From: Bacillota bacterium
GTDB lineage: Bacteria; Bacillota; Dethiobacteria; DTU022
Assembly (NCBI GenBank): GCA_012510625.1
Contig: JAAZHP010000307.1
Location: 1 to 20,299 of the forward strand
Length of the DNA stretch: 20,299 nucleotides
Direction of reading: 5' to 3'
Shown here: positions 7,201-15,637 of the stretch, in pieces
Position numbering within the stretch: position 1 is the stretch's first letter
How the letters are laid out: the number at the start of each line of letters is the position of its first letter
Program-made: the position numbers and the translations under genes
The notes under the pieces: model-generated
Seen by the model: the letters and a program-made list of their open reading frames with translations, nothing else
Told to the model about the DNA's origin: nothing
Databases searched by the model: none

Positions 7201-7965
7201 TTGAAGATTGCTGTTTCCGGCAAAGGGGGGGCCGGAAAATCTACAGTTGCTGCCAACCTGCTCTACTGCCTCAAGTCACGCCACATACCCGCCTTTGCTA
7301 TCGACGCTGATCCCGATGCCAACCTGGGCCTGGTTTTAGGGCTTGATCCGGAAAAACTCGCCGCAGTGCCGCCATTAAGCGAGCTGCAAGAAGTAATTGC
7401 CGGGAAGAATGCCGGCGGAGGCGCGTTTGTGAGTCTCAACCCCCATGTTGAGGACATCCTCGAAGATTACGTGCTTCATGATGGGAGCATCCGTTTTCTT
7501 AAAATGGGGGGGATTAAGCAGGGAGGCTCGGCCTGTTACTGCAAAGAGAACGCCTTTTTAAACGCTGTTTTGACCAGCGTGCTCCTGGATCGTCCGGAAG
7601 CGGTAGTGCTCGATATGAGCGCCGGCATCGAGCATCTTACCCGCGGCACCGCCCGCGGGGTCGAGTTGATGCTGGTGGTAGTCGAACCGACGAGAGCCGG
7701 TGTCACCACCGCCCTGGCCGTGGAGCGCCTTGCCTCCGATCTGGCGCTGCCGCGGGTGGCTTTTGTCGGAAACAAGGTCCGCTCGCAGGCCGACCGGGAT
7801 TTTCTACTCGCCTCGCTGCCCCGGGAGCGCATTTTGGCGCTGCTCCCCTTTTCCGAAGCTGTCCTGGAAAGAGCAAGGCAGGCTGATCGGGGAAGTTTTG
7901 GCAAAGAAGACCTGATACCGGGCATAGAAGATATTTACCAGCAAATTGGCGGGGGTGGTTCATAG
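7201..7965 (+). CDS. cooC: CO dehydrogenase nickel-insertion ATPase CooC (AcsF-like)
   Basis: CooC is a MinD/SIMIBI-class ATPase that helps load nickel into CO dehydrogenase (and, for AcsF, acetyl-CoA synthase). The 254-residue protein opens with the deviant Walker A GKGGAGKST (residues 8-16), followed by DADPDANLG. It has the CYC metal-binding pair in SACYCKENAFL (about residues 113-123) that CooC dimers use for Ni, then the VLDMSAGIEHL Walker B region. The start is TTG, supported by AAGGAGG (7188-7194) 6 nt upstream. It is the first gene of the acs operon and is followed by acsA after 71 bp, exactly where its client would be. Only one cooC is present in the cluster, where some acetogens carry two. 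Confidence 0.93.
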   Translation: MKIAVSGKGGAGKSTVAANLLYCLKSRHIPAFAIDADPDANLGLVLGLDPEKLAAVPPLSELQEVIAGKNAGGGAFVSLNPHVEDILEDYVLHDGSIRFLKMGGIKQGGSACYCKENAFLNAVLTSVLLDRPEAVVLDMSAGIEHLTRGTARGVELMLVVVEPTRAGVTTALAVERLASDLALPRVAFVGNKVRSQADRDFLLASLPRERILALLPFSEAVLERARQADRGSFGKEDLIPGIEDIYQQIGGGGS

Positions 7966-8036
7966 AATTCATCATGGCGGCTGTTTTTTTTACGAAATAT
8001 CGTTTGAATATTTTTAAAGGAGGTTAGAACAAAGAT

Positions 8037-10004
8037 ATGTCCGAAGAGAAAAAAAAGCCCGATAACAAAAGAACTGTTGACCCTGCGGCTTTGCAAGTCC
8101 TGGAGCGGAATGACGGCAAAATTGAGACCGCCTATGACCGCTATGTGAATATGCAACCCCAGTGCAACTTCGGCCGCACCGGGATCTGCTGCCGCATCTG
8201 CCTGCAGGGTCCCTGCCGCATCACCAAAAAAGCTTCCAAGGGCATTTGTGGGGCGCACAGTTATACCATCGTCGCGCGGAACCTTGTCCGGGCCATTACC
8301 GGCGGAGCCGGCGCCCATGCCGACCACGGCCGGCACATCATCTATACCCTTATCGAGATGCTCGAGGGGAAGACACTCGATTACAGCATTGAAGATCCGG
8401 ATAAGCTGCGCCGCGTAGCCCAAAACATTGGCCTTTCCGTTGAGGGCAAGGAGGAGCGCGAGCTTCTAAAAGAGGTTTTGGAGATTGCGGTAAGCGACTT
8501 CACCAAGCTTTCCGGCGAGCCCTGCCGCTGGCTCGAGGCCACCGTTACCGGGGGGCGCATGAACAAGTTTACTGATTGCAACATCCAGCCGCGCAGCGTT
8601 AACACAACCATTGCCGAATCGATGGGCCAGACCCACATGGGGGTTGACGCCGACCCCGTAAACCTGGTCTTCCAGGGGTTGAAGACGGCCCTGGCTGACT
8701 ATATCGGCATGCATATTGCCACCGATCTTTCAGACGTCCTTTTCGGAACCCCAAAGCCGGTTACTTCGGAGGCGAACCTAGGGGTGATCGATCCCGAGAT
8801 GGTCAATATCGCCCTGCACGGTCACAACCCCCTCCTGAGCGAGATGGTCGTCCGGGCGGCCCGCGAGATGGAAGCCGAGGCTGAAGCAGCCGGCGCGAAG
8901 GGGATCAAGTGCATGGGAATCTGCTGCACCGGCAACGAGGTTTTGATGCGCCAGGGAGTACCCCTGGTAACCAACTTCCTCTCCCAGGAGCTGCCCATCA
9001 TGACCGGGGCGCTGGACGCCATGGTCGTTGACGTGCAGTGCATCATGCCTGCAATAAGGGCGGTGGCCGAGTGCTACCATACCCGGATCATTACCACCAT
9101 GTCGCATTCCAAGATCCCGGGCTCATACCACGTTGAGTTTACTGAAGATCGGGCCATGGAGAAAGCCCGCGAGATTATTTACCTGGCCATCGAGGCTTAT
9201 AAAGAGCGGCTTCCCGACCGCATCGATATTCCGCAGGTGAAGAACAAGGTAACTGCCGGTTTCAGCACCGAGGCGCTGCTCGATATCTTTGCCGCGGTAA
9301 ATCCTGACAATCCCATCAAGGTGCTCACCGACGCCATCGATTCGGGACAGCTGCGCGGCGTGGTTCTGCTGGCCGGCTGCAACAACCTGCGTGTGCTGCA
9401 CGACCAGAGTCACGCCTCCGTGATCAAGGGGCTGGCCGCAAACAACGTTTTCCTGGTGGCCACCGGCTGCGTTGCCGGCACCGCGGCCAAGCTGGGCCTG
9501 ATGAACGATGAGGCCGTGGAAAAATACGCCGGCGAAGGGCTGAAGGCATTTATTCACATGTTGAACGAGGCCAATGCCGGCAAGCTGAATGAAAAGCTGC
9601 CGCTGGTTTTCCACATGGGTTCCTGCGTGGACAACTCGCGCGCTTACGATCTGAATACGCTCATGGCCAATGAATGGGGCGTTGACACACCCAAGGTGCC
9701 TTACGCGGCCTCGGCCCCCGAAGCGATGAGCGAGAAGGCCGTTGCCATCGGCACCTGGTGCGTCACTTTGGGGATGCCCACCCACGTGGGGGTTACCCCG
9801 GAGATTACCGGCAGCGCCCTCGTTGACGGGGTCGCCCTGCAGATTGCTCATGACGTTTATGGCGGCTATTTTATCTGGGAAGAAGACCCCGAGAAATCGG
9901 TTGATGTAATTCTCGCCGCTCTCGACGAGCGTACCTGGAAGCTGCGGGTGCACCGCCAGGCCAAGGAGAGGTACGAGACCGAGGCGATTTCGGCGGGATG
10001 GTAA
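8037..10004 (+). CDS. acsA: Anaerobic Ni-Fe carbon monoxide dehydrogenase, ACS-associated subunit
   Basis: Catalyses reversible CO2/CO interconversion and feeds CO through an internal tunnel to AcsB. The 655-residue protein has all expected cluster ligands. C43 and C51 fit the D-cluster, and C52, C55, C60 and C71 the B-cluster. The Ni-Fe-S C-cluster set is H in HGHNP (261-265), C296/C297, C335, C448 (AGCNN), C478 (ATGCVAG) and C530 (MGSCVDN). The spacing between these ligands is that of characterised CODHs. AAAGGAGG (8016-8023) lies 13 nt before the ATG, a rather long spacer. cooC is upstream and acsB follows after 34 bp, so this is the CODH of the bifunctional CODH/ACS complex and not a stand-alone CooS. 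Anaerobic, cytoplasmic. Confidence 0.97.
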   Translation: MSEEKKKPDNKRTVDPAALQVLERNDGKIETAYDRYVNMQPQCNFGRTGICCRICLQGPCRITKKASKGICGAHSYTIVARNLVRAITGGAGAHADHGRHIIYTLIEMLEGKTLDYSIEDPDKLRRVAQNIGLSVEGKEERELLKEVLEIAVSDFTKLSGEPCRWLEATVTGGRMNKFTDCNIQPRSVNTTIAESMGQTHMGVDADPVNLVFQGLKTALADYIGMHIATDLSDVLFGTPKPVTSEANLGVIDPEMVNIALHGHNPLLSEMVVRAAREMEAEAEAAGAKGIKCMGICCTGNEVLMRQGVPLVTNFLSQELPIMTGALDAMVVDVQCIMPAIRAVAECYHTRIITTMSHSKIPGSYHVEFTEDRAMEKAREIIYLAIEAYKERLPDRIDIPQVKNKVTAGFSTEALLDIFAAVNPDNPIKVLTDAIDSGQLRGVVLLAGCNNLRVLHDQSHASVIKGLAANNVFLVATGCVAGTAAKLGLMNDEAVEKYAGEGLKAFIHMLNEANAGKLNEKLPLVFHMGSCVDNSRAYDLNTLMANEWGVDTPKVPYAASAPEAMSEKAVAIGTWCVTLGMPTHVGVTPEITGSALVDGVALQIAHDVYGGYFIWEEDPEKSVDVILAALDERTWKLRVHRQAKERYETEAISAGW

Positions 10005-10038
10005 GCCCATAACGCGCAAAAAGGAGGAATGAAAGAAG

Positions 10039-12264
10039 ATGACAGAATCCAGCACCTTTGACGGTGTTCTGGCTCGAGAGTGGAAAGAATCGTTTGAAGA
10101 GATCTTTGAAGGCGCTGTTGACGAATCGAAGCCGCCGTTAAAGCTCTTTCAGAAAGCCTATGACGGCGCCGTCATCGCCACCAGTTACGCTGAAATTCTG
10201 CTCAACCAGGCCCTCCGCCGCTACGGCCCCGACCATCCCGTAGCCTACCCTGATACCGGCTACTACCTGCCGGTGATCCGGGCTTTGAGCGGCGAAGCGG
10301 TTACCAAGTTAGGCGAGCTGCCTCCCATCCTGAACCGGATGCGCAACCAGGTTCGGGAGGAGCTTACTTTTTATAATGCCCGTCTCTGCGGTGAAGCGAC
10401 TGCTTACGCCGCTGAAATTATCGAGGTGCTTCGCTACCTGAACGGGGCCCAGCCCCATGTGGAGCCCTGGACCGGCTTCCTGGGCGACCCGGTGGTCCGC
10501 CGCTACGGCATCCTGCTGGTGGACTGGACCATCCCCGGCCAGGCCGTGATCGTGGGCAAGGCCAAGTCAACGGAAGCGCTGGCCGGCCTGGTCACGGATC
10601 TGCAGAGTAAAGGCTTCATGATCTTCCTCACTTACGAGGTGGTCGAGCAGGCCATCGAAGCCGGCCTGAAACTGGGAATCGATTTTATCGCTTTCCCCAC
10701 GGGTAATTTTACCCAGGTTATCCATGCGGTCAACTACGCCCTGCGCGCCGGCATGGCCTTCGGCGGGATCCCGCCGGGAGAGCGCCAGGAGACGCGCGAC
10801 TACCAGCGCCGCCGGGTGCGCGCCTTTGTGCTGCAGCTTGGGCCTTCGGACGAGGTCCAGGTGGCGGCCCACTTTGCGGCCATCTTTCTCGGCTTCCCGG
10901 TGCTTGTCGACCAGGAGCTGCCTGAAGACGAGCAGATCCCCAACTGGTATATCTCCCATCCCAACTACGACGACATGATCCAGGTGGCCATGGAGGTTCG
11001 CGGCATCAAGCTGAAGATCGTCGATATTCCCGTCCCCATTACCGTCGGGCCGGCCTTTGAGGGCGAGGTCATCCGCAAGGGCGACATGCGCATCGAGTTT
11101 GGCGGCGGCCGCACTCCCGCCTTCGAGCTGGTGGAGATGGTCGGCGAGGATGAAATCGAAGACGGCAAGATTGAAGTTGTCGGGCCCGAGATCGATGACT
11201 GCGAGGAGGGCGGTTCCCTGCCGCTGGGCATTGTCGTGAAGATCTTCGGGCGGAAGATGCAGAAAGACTTCGAAGGGGTCCTCGAGCGGCGCATCCACTA
11301 CCTGGTCAACTACGGCGAGGGGATCTGGCACATGGCCCAGCGCGACACCATCTGGATGCGTATCAGCAAGGATGCCGCGGCAAAGGGCTTTAAGATCCGC
11401 CACTTTGGCGATCTCCTTGTAGCCAAGCTTAAAGACGAGTTTCCCTCTATCGTGGACCGGGTCCAGGTGACCCTCTATACCGATAAGGCACAGGTTGAAG
11501 AGCAGCTGGCCCGGGCGCGTGAATTTTACGCCGCCCGCGATGAAAGGCTTAAAGGTCTTACCGACGAAGCCGTGGATGTGTTCTATTCCTGCATTCTCTG
11601 CCAGTCCTTTGCCCCGAACCACTGCTGCGTGGTTACCCCGGAGAGGCTCGGCCTCTGCGGCGCAGTCAGCTGGCTCGACTCAAAGGCGACCTATGAGATC
11701 GATCCCACCGGCCCCTGCCGCCCCATTGCCAAGGAGGGGCTGATCGACGAGGAGAAGGGAATCTGGCAGTCAGTTAACGAATATGTCTACTTGAACACTA
11801 ACCGCTCCGTTGAAGAGTGCTCCATGTACAGCTTCATGGATCGGCCCATGACCTCGTGCGGCTGCTTCGAATGCATCATGGCAATTATGCCCGAGGCCAA
11901 CGGGGTGATGATCACAACCCGCGAGTATCCCGGCGACACCCCCTGCGGGATGACCTTTTCCACGCTTGCCGGCACCGTCGGCGGGGGGATCCAGACACCC
12001 GGTTTCATGGGCCACGGCCGCGCTTACGTGCTCAGCCGCAAGTTTATCCGGGCCGACGGAGGGCTGGCCCGCCTGGTCTGGATGCCCAAGGAACTGAAAG
12101 ATTTTCTCGGGGATGATTTGAGGAAGCGGGCTGAAGAGGAAGGCCTGGGGGCTGATTTCGTAGACAAGATTGCCGATGAAACTGTGGGCACCACCGCAGA
12201 AGAGGTTCTCCCCTTCCTGGAAGAGAAGGGACATCCGGCCCTGACCATGGATCCGCTGATGTAG
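10039..12264 (+). CDS. acsB: Acetyl-CoA synthase (CODH/ACS alpha subunit)
   Basis: Condenses the methyl group from the corrinoid protein, CO from AcsA and CoA into acetyl-CoA at the nickel A-cluster. At 741 residues it is a full-length bacterial enzyme with the N-terminal domain that contacts CODH, unlike the shorter archaeal CdhC. The A-cluster [4Fe-4S] ligands C518, C521, C530 and C540 and the distal-nickel CGC motif (C607-G608-C609 in TSCGCFEC) are all present. From memory these sit at a constant offset of +12 relative to the Moorella enzyme, which suggests no indels across the C-terminal half. AAGGAGG (10021-10027) lies 11 nt before the ATG. acsC follows after a spacer that carries a hairpin and a second ribosome binding site. 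Confidence 0.97.
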   Translation: MTESSTFDGVLAREWKESFEEIFEGAVDESKPPLKLFQKAYDGAVIATSYAEILLNQALRRYGPDHPVAYPDTGYYLPVIRALSGEAVTKLGELPPILNRMRNQVREELTFYNARLCGEATAYAAEIIEVLRYLNGAQPHVEPWTGFLGDPVVRRYGILLVDWTIPGQAVIVGKAKSTEALAGLVTDLQSKGFMIFLTYEVVEQAIEAGLKLGIDFIAFPTGNFTQVIHAVNYALRAGMAFGGIPPGERQETRDYQRRRVRAFVLQLGPSDEVQVAAHFAAIFLGFPVLVDQELPEDEQIPNWYISHPNYDDMIQVAMEVRGIKLKIVDIPVPITVGPAFEGEVIRKGDMRIEFGGGRTPAFELVEMVGEDEIEDGKIEVVGPEIDDCEEGGSLPLGIVVKIFGRKMQKDFEGVLERRIHYLVNYGEGIWHMAQRDTIWMRISKDAAAKGFKIRHFGDLLVAKLKDEFPSIVDRVQVTLYTDKAQVEEQLARAREFYAARDERLKGLTDEAVDVFYSCILCQSFAPNHCCVVTPERLGLCGAVSWLDSKATYEIDPTGPCRPIAKEGLIDEEKGIWQSVNEYVYLNTNRSVEECSMYSFMDRPMTSCGCFECIMAIMPEANGVMITTREYPGDTPCGMTFSTLAGTVGGGIQTPGFMGHGRAYVLSRKFIRADGGLARLVWMPKELKDFLGDDLRKRAEEEGLGADFVDKIADETVGTTAEEVLPFLEEKGHPALTMDPLM

Positions 12265-12282
12265 GAGTCTTGTGGAAGAGGC

Positions 12283-12313
12283 GCTCCGGCGGAGGATACA
12301 ATGAAGCCGGAGC
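12283..12313 (+). promoter_or_regulatory. Hairpin presenting an alternative acsC ribosome binding site and ATG
   Basis: GCTCCGGC (12283-12290) and GCCGGAGC (12306-12313) are perfectly complementary over 8 bp. The 15-nt loop contains GGAGG (12291-12295) and an ATG (12301-12303) in frame with acsC. The structure would hold this first start in the loop, while the preferred acsC start at 12352 lies outside it with its own ribosome binding site. It is seen in sequence; the function is unknown. Confidence 0.5.
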
Positions 12314-12351
12314 TTCTACCTGAGATATTCTCTTGGAAAGGAGACGAAAAA

Positions 12352-13680
12352 ATGGGTTTAACCGGATTGGAAATCTTCAAGCACTTGCCGAAAACCAACT
12401 GTAAAGAGTGCGGCGCGCCGACCTGCCTCGCTTTCGCCATGTCGCTGGCCAGCGGCAAGGCCACCCTGGATGCCTGTCCCTATGTTACAGATGAAGCCAG
12501 GGCGGCCCTCGATTCCGCCGCGGCGCCGCCGATTAAGCTGGTCAAAATCGGCACGGGGGATCACCAGCTTGAGCTCGGCGATGAGACGGAGCTTTTCCGT
12601 CATGACAAGCGCTTTTTCCATCCCACCGGCGTGGCTGTGTTGATCAGCGATACCGGGGATGCGGCTGCGGAGGCGGCTGCCTTCGATGAGCTGGAATTTG
12701 ATCGCGTCGGCCTGCACTATGTTACCGACGTGGTGGCGGTAAAATGCGATTCCGGAGACGGGGCCAAGTTCAAGGCGGCGGTGGAAGCTGTCGCTGCAAA
12801 GACTGCCAAGGCGATGATTTTAATCTGCGAAGATCCGGCAGTACTGGCGGGAGCGCTCGAAGCGGTCGCCGATCGCAAGCCGCTGCTCTATGCCGCCACG
12901 GCGGACAATTACGAGAAGATGGTGGAGCTGGCTAAGGCCAAGGGCTGTCCCCTGGCTGTCCGGGGCAAGAACCTGGATGAATTGGCGGAGCTGGTGGAAA
13001 AAATTGTTGCCCTGGGCTACAAGGAGCTGGTTCTCGACAGCGGGGCCCGCGATACCAGCAAGGTCCTGGCCGACCTGACCCAGATCCGCCGCTCGGCTAT
13101 TCGCAAGAGATTCCGCCCCTTCGGCTACCCGACAATCGCTTTTACCGGCAAGGAGGATCCGCTCGAAGAGGTGGTCCAGGCGGGGGTTTATTTAAGCAAG
13201 TATGCCTCCATCGTGGTTTTGAGGGCGGCGAAGAAAGAGCAGCTGCTGCCGCTTCTCTCCTGGCGGCAGAACCTCTTTACGGATCCGCAGAAGCCCATCG
13301 CCGTGGAACCGAAGCTCTACGAAGTCGGCGATGTCAATGAAGACTCACCGGTTTACTGCACCACCAACTTCTCCCTGACTTACTTTATCGTCGAGGGTGA
13401 AGTGGAGAATTCCCGTATTCCCAGCTACATTCTCTCCGTGGATACCGGGGGCATTTCTGTGCTGACAGCTTATGCCGACAATAAATTCAGCGGTGAAATT
13501 ATTGCCAAAGCGATGAAAGAAGCCGGCCTGGAAAGCAAGGTCAAACATAAGAAAATTGTCATCCCCGGCCATGTGGCCGTGTTGAAGGGGACCCTGGAAG
13601 AGGAATCCGGCTGGGAAGTGCTGGTAGGGCCGCGGGAGGCCGCCGGCATTCCCAAGTTTGCCAAGGAAAATTTTGCGTAA
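12352..13680 (+). CDS. acsC: Corrinoid/iron-sulfur protein large subunit
   Basis: Carries the [4Fe-4S] cluster and, with AcsD, the cobamide that ferries the methyl group from AcsE to AcsB. The 442-residue protein has the N-terminal cluster motif C17-x2-C20-x4-C25-x16-C42, the same spacing as in acetogen homologues. A TIM-barrel region follows, with ETELFRHDKRFFHP and DRKPLLYAAT. The C-terminal corrinoid-binding domain includes SPVYCTTNFSLTYF, LSVDTGGISVLTAYA and GWEVLVGPREAAGIP. Start choice: ATG 12352 gives the standard MGLTGLEIFKHLPKTNC N-terminus and has GGAAAGGAG (12335-12343) 8 nt upstream. An in-frame ATG at 12301 also has GGAGG and would add 17 residues. The orf7 activator gene found near acsC in other acetogens is not here; acsD follows directly. 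Confidence 0.95.
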   Translation: MGLTGLEIFKHLPKTNCKECGAPTCLAFAMSLASGKATLDACPYVTDEARAALDSAAAPPIKLVKIGTGDHQLELGDETELFRHDKRFFHPTGVAVLISDTGDAAAEAAAFDELEFDRVGLHYVTDVVAVKCDSGDGAKFKAAVEAVAAKTAKAMILICEDPAVLAGALEAVADRKPLLYAATADNYEKMVELAKAKGCPLAVRGKNLDELAELVEKIVALGYKELVLDSGARDTSKVLADLTQIRRSAIRKRFRPFGYPTIAFTGKEDPLEEVVQAGVYLSKYASIVVLRAAKKEQLLPLLSWRQNLFTDPQKPIAVEPKLYEVGDVNEDSPVYCTTNFSLTYFIVEGEVENSRIPSYILSVDTGGISVLTAYADNKFSGEIIAKAMKEAGLESKVKHKKIVIPGHVAVLKGTLEEESGWEVLVGPREAAGIPKFAKENFA

Positions 13681-13718
13681 GCAATGACTCCTGAATTCTA
13701 TGAGAGAGGAGCGTTAAG

Positions 13719-14696
13719 ATGGCTGTAGAAATCCAAAGGGAAAAGTATAGAAGCAAGGTTGGCGAGGTCGTCCTGGGGGCCACTAAAGAGCAGGGCGGAA
13801 GCCGCAGCCATACCATTACTGTCGGCGGCGAGTCGACGCTGCCCTTCCTTCATTTCGAGGGGGATATGCCGAACCGTCCGGTAGTCGCCCTGGAAATTCT
13901 CGATATGGTCCCTGAAGAGTGGCATCCCTGCCTGGAGAAATATTACGGTGACGTTTACGCCGATCCGGCGGACTGGGCGAAAAAATGCGTCGACGAATAC
14001 GGCGCTGACCTGGTTCAGATCCGCCTGAGCAGCGCGGATCCCGATCTGAAGGACAGCTCGCCCGAGGATTGCGCCGCCACGGTGAAGAAGGTTCTCGAGG
14101 CGGTAGGGGTTCCCCTGATTGTAATCGGCTGCGGCAAGGCCGAAAAAGATAATTTAATCTATCCCGTTGTCGCCGAGGCCGCCGCCGGAGAGAACCTGCT
14201 GCTTGGCGTGGCCGAGCTTGAGAATTACAAGGCCATTACCAGCGCCTGCATGGCTCACCAGCACAATGTCATTGCCCAGTCTCCCATCGATATCAATATT
14301 TGCAAGCAGCTGAATATCCTTATCGCCGAGATGAGCACCGCCATGGCCGGCCGGATCATCATCGATCCTACCATCGCCGCCCTGGGGTACGGAATCGAGT
14401 ATACTTACTCCATCATGGAGCGGGCCCGCAACGGCGCCCTGCAGGGTGACAAGATGCTTGCCATGCCCATGATCGGCAATATCGGCTACGAGACCTGGCG
14501 GACCAAGGAGGCGAACACGCCTGCTGATGAAGCTCCCGGCTGGGGAGAGCAGGAGGCACGGGGCATTCTCTGGGAAGCCACCACGGCGATGGCCTACTTG
14601 CAATCGGGCATGGATATCCTGGTGATGCGCCATCCGCGTGCGGCGGCGCTGGTCAAGCAAAATATTGACGAGCTGATGCAGGATAACAGCTACTAG
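13719..14696 (+). CDS. acsD: Corrinoid/iron-sulfur protein small subunit
   Basis: Partner of AcsC in the heterodimeric CFeSP that shuttles methyl groups between AcsE and AcsB. The 325-residue length and sequence fit the family: an EKYRSKVGEVVLGAT start, GDMPNRPVVALEI, a TIM-barrel core with GADLVQIRLSSADPD and VPLIVIGCG, and the late segments MPMIGNIGYETWRTKE and GILWEATTAM. AGAGGAG (13705-13711) lies 7 nt before the ATG. The stop codon falls within a short inverted repeat, AACAGCTA/TAGCTGTT (14685-14692 and 14694-14701), with no T-run. acsE starts 34 bp later, so transcription probably continues. Confidence 0.95.
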   Translation: MAVEIQREKYRSKVGEVVLGATKEQGGSRSHTITVGGESTLPFLHFEGDMPNRPVVALEILDMVPEEWHPCLEKYYGDVYADPADWAKKCVDEYGADLVQIRLSSADPDLKDSSPEDCAATVKKVLEAVGVPLIVIGCGKAEKDNLIYPVVAEAAAGENLLLGVAELENYKAITSACMAHQHNVIAQSPIDINICKQLNILIAEMSTAMAGRIIIDPTIAALGYGIEYTYSIMERARNGALQGDKMLAMPMIGNIGYETWRTKEANTPADEAPGWGEQEARGILWEATTAMAYLQSGMDILVMRHPRAAALVKQNIDELMQDNSY

Positions 14697-14730
14697 CTGT
14701 TTAATATGATTAAGACAGGAGGTTTGTCCG

Positions 14731-15519
14731 GTGATTATCATTGGCGAGCGCATTAACGGCATGTTTAAGGATATCGCCAAGGCTATCCGGGAGCGGGACA
14801 GCGCCGTAATTCAGGAATGGGCGCGCAAGCAGGAGCAGAACGGAGCCCGTTACCTCGACATCAATGTCGGTCCCAGCTCCACCGAGCCGGTGGAGGCGAT
14901 GAAGTGGCTGGTTGAAGTAACCCAGGAGGCCAGCGATCTGCCTCTCTGCCTTGATTCAACCAAGTATGACGCCATTGAGGCGGGATTGAAGGTCTGCAAG
15001 CGCCCGGCCATGATCAACTCCGTCCCCGCGGAGGCGGCGAAGATGGAGCGGGTCTTCACCATGGCCGCAGAGTATGGCGCCGAGGTGATCTGCCTGGCGA
15101 TGAGCGCAGAGGGGATTCCCAAGGATGCCGAAAGCCGCGTCGCACTGGCTATGGAGCTGGTGGCTACTGCCGACGCTTTCGGGGTCCCTATCGACAACCT
15201 CTACATTGATCCCCTCGTCCTTCCCTGCAATGTGGCCCAGGATCACGGCCCTGAAGTGCTGGAAACCCTGCGCCAGATCAAGCTCATCTCCGATCCCCCG
15301 CCGAAGACGGTGGTGGGCCTGAGCAACGTTTCCCAGGGGACCCGGGATCGGGAGCTGGTTAACCGCGTCTTTGCGGTCATGGCCATGGCCAACGGGCTCG
15401 ATGCCGCCATTGCCGATGCCTGCGACGACGAGTTGATGGCTGCGGTGGCCACGGCGCGCATTCTTCTGAATATGGACATCTATTGCGATTCTTACATCGA
15501 TGTGTTTAAAAAAGGATAA
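14731..15519 (+). CDS. acsE: Methyltetrahydrofolate:corrinoid/iron-sulfur protein methyltransferase
   Basis: Moves the methyl group from N5-methyl-tetrahydrofolate to the cob(I)amide of AcsC/AcsD, the entry into the carbonyl branch. It is a 262-residue pterin-binding TIM barrel, the same length as the Moorella enzyme. The residues that hold and activate the pterin are in place: D75 (CLDST), N96 (MINS), D160 (YIDP) and N199 (GLSNVSQ). It opens with IIGERINGMF, the family start. The initiation codon is GTG, 8 nt after AGGAGG (14717-14722). It follows acsD by 34 bp. The 118-bp spacer to the next gene carries a strong hairpin and a repeated motif. Confidence 0.96.
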   Translation: MIIIGERINGMFKDIAKAIRERDSAVIQEWARKQEQNGARYLDINVGPSSTEPVEAMKWLVEVTQEASDLPLCLDSTKYDAIEAGLKVCKRPAMINSVPAEAAKMERVFTMAAEYGAEVICLAMSAEGIPKDAESRVALAMELVATADAFGVPIDNLYIDPLVLPCNVAQDHGPEVLETLRQIKLISDPPPKTVVGLSNVSQGTRDRELVNRVFAVMAMANGLDAAIADACDDELMAAVATARILLNMDIYCDSYIDVFKKG

Positions 15520-15534
15520 TCAGGGATTGGGATT

Positions 15535-15562
15535 GGAAGGAGGCCGCCGCCGGCTTCCTTCC
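15535..15562 (+). promoter_or_regulatory. Strong hairpin between acsE and metV
   Basis: GGAAGGAGGCCG (15535-15546) pairs with CGGCTTCCTTCC (15551-15562), 12 bp with one G-U, around loop CCGC. No U-tract follows, so it is not a typical terminator. It could be a processing or stability element that sets different levels for acs and met mRNAs. The 5' arm contains a GGAAGGAGG that looks like a ribosome binding site but has no start codon after it. Confidence 0.6.
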
Positions 15563-15573
15563 AACTGGCATAA

Positions 15574-15613
15574 ATAAGCAGCACCATACAACTACAGAAC
15601 TGCATAAGCAGCA
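15574..15613 (+). repeat. Direct repeat ATAAGCAGCA upstream of metV (two copies)
   Basis: The 10-mer ATAAGCAGCA occurs at 15574-15583 and 15604-15613, a 30-bp period. A third exact copy lies in the spacer after metF (17250-17259). All three copies I found are non-coding and on the + strand. Confidence 0.6.
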
Positions 15614-15637
15614 AAGGAAGGGAAGGTGAGTCAAAAC

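Noticed and set aside
7984..7991. Run of eight T between cooC and acsA as a terminator
   Set aside because: No GC-rich stem precedes it, so it is not a credible intrinsic terminator.
9123..10055. Long antisense open frame (310 codons) within acsA
   Set aside because: It lies wholly opposite a clear CODH gene, is a usual by-product of GC-rich codon use, and shows no recognisable domain.
10567..11622. Long antisense open frame (351 codons) within acsB
   Set aside because: It is a mirror of the acsB coding frame, rich in H, D and V as expected from reverse reading of this codon use, with no domain or start signal.
14685..14701. Inverted repeat over the acsD stop as a terminator
   Set aside because: The stem is short and A/T-rich, no U-run follows, and acsE begins 34 bp after acsD with a strong ribosome binding site.
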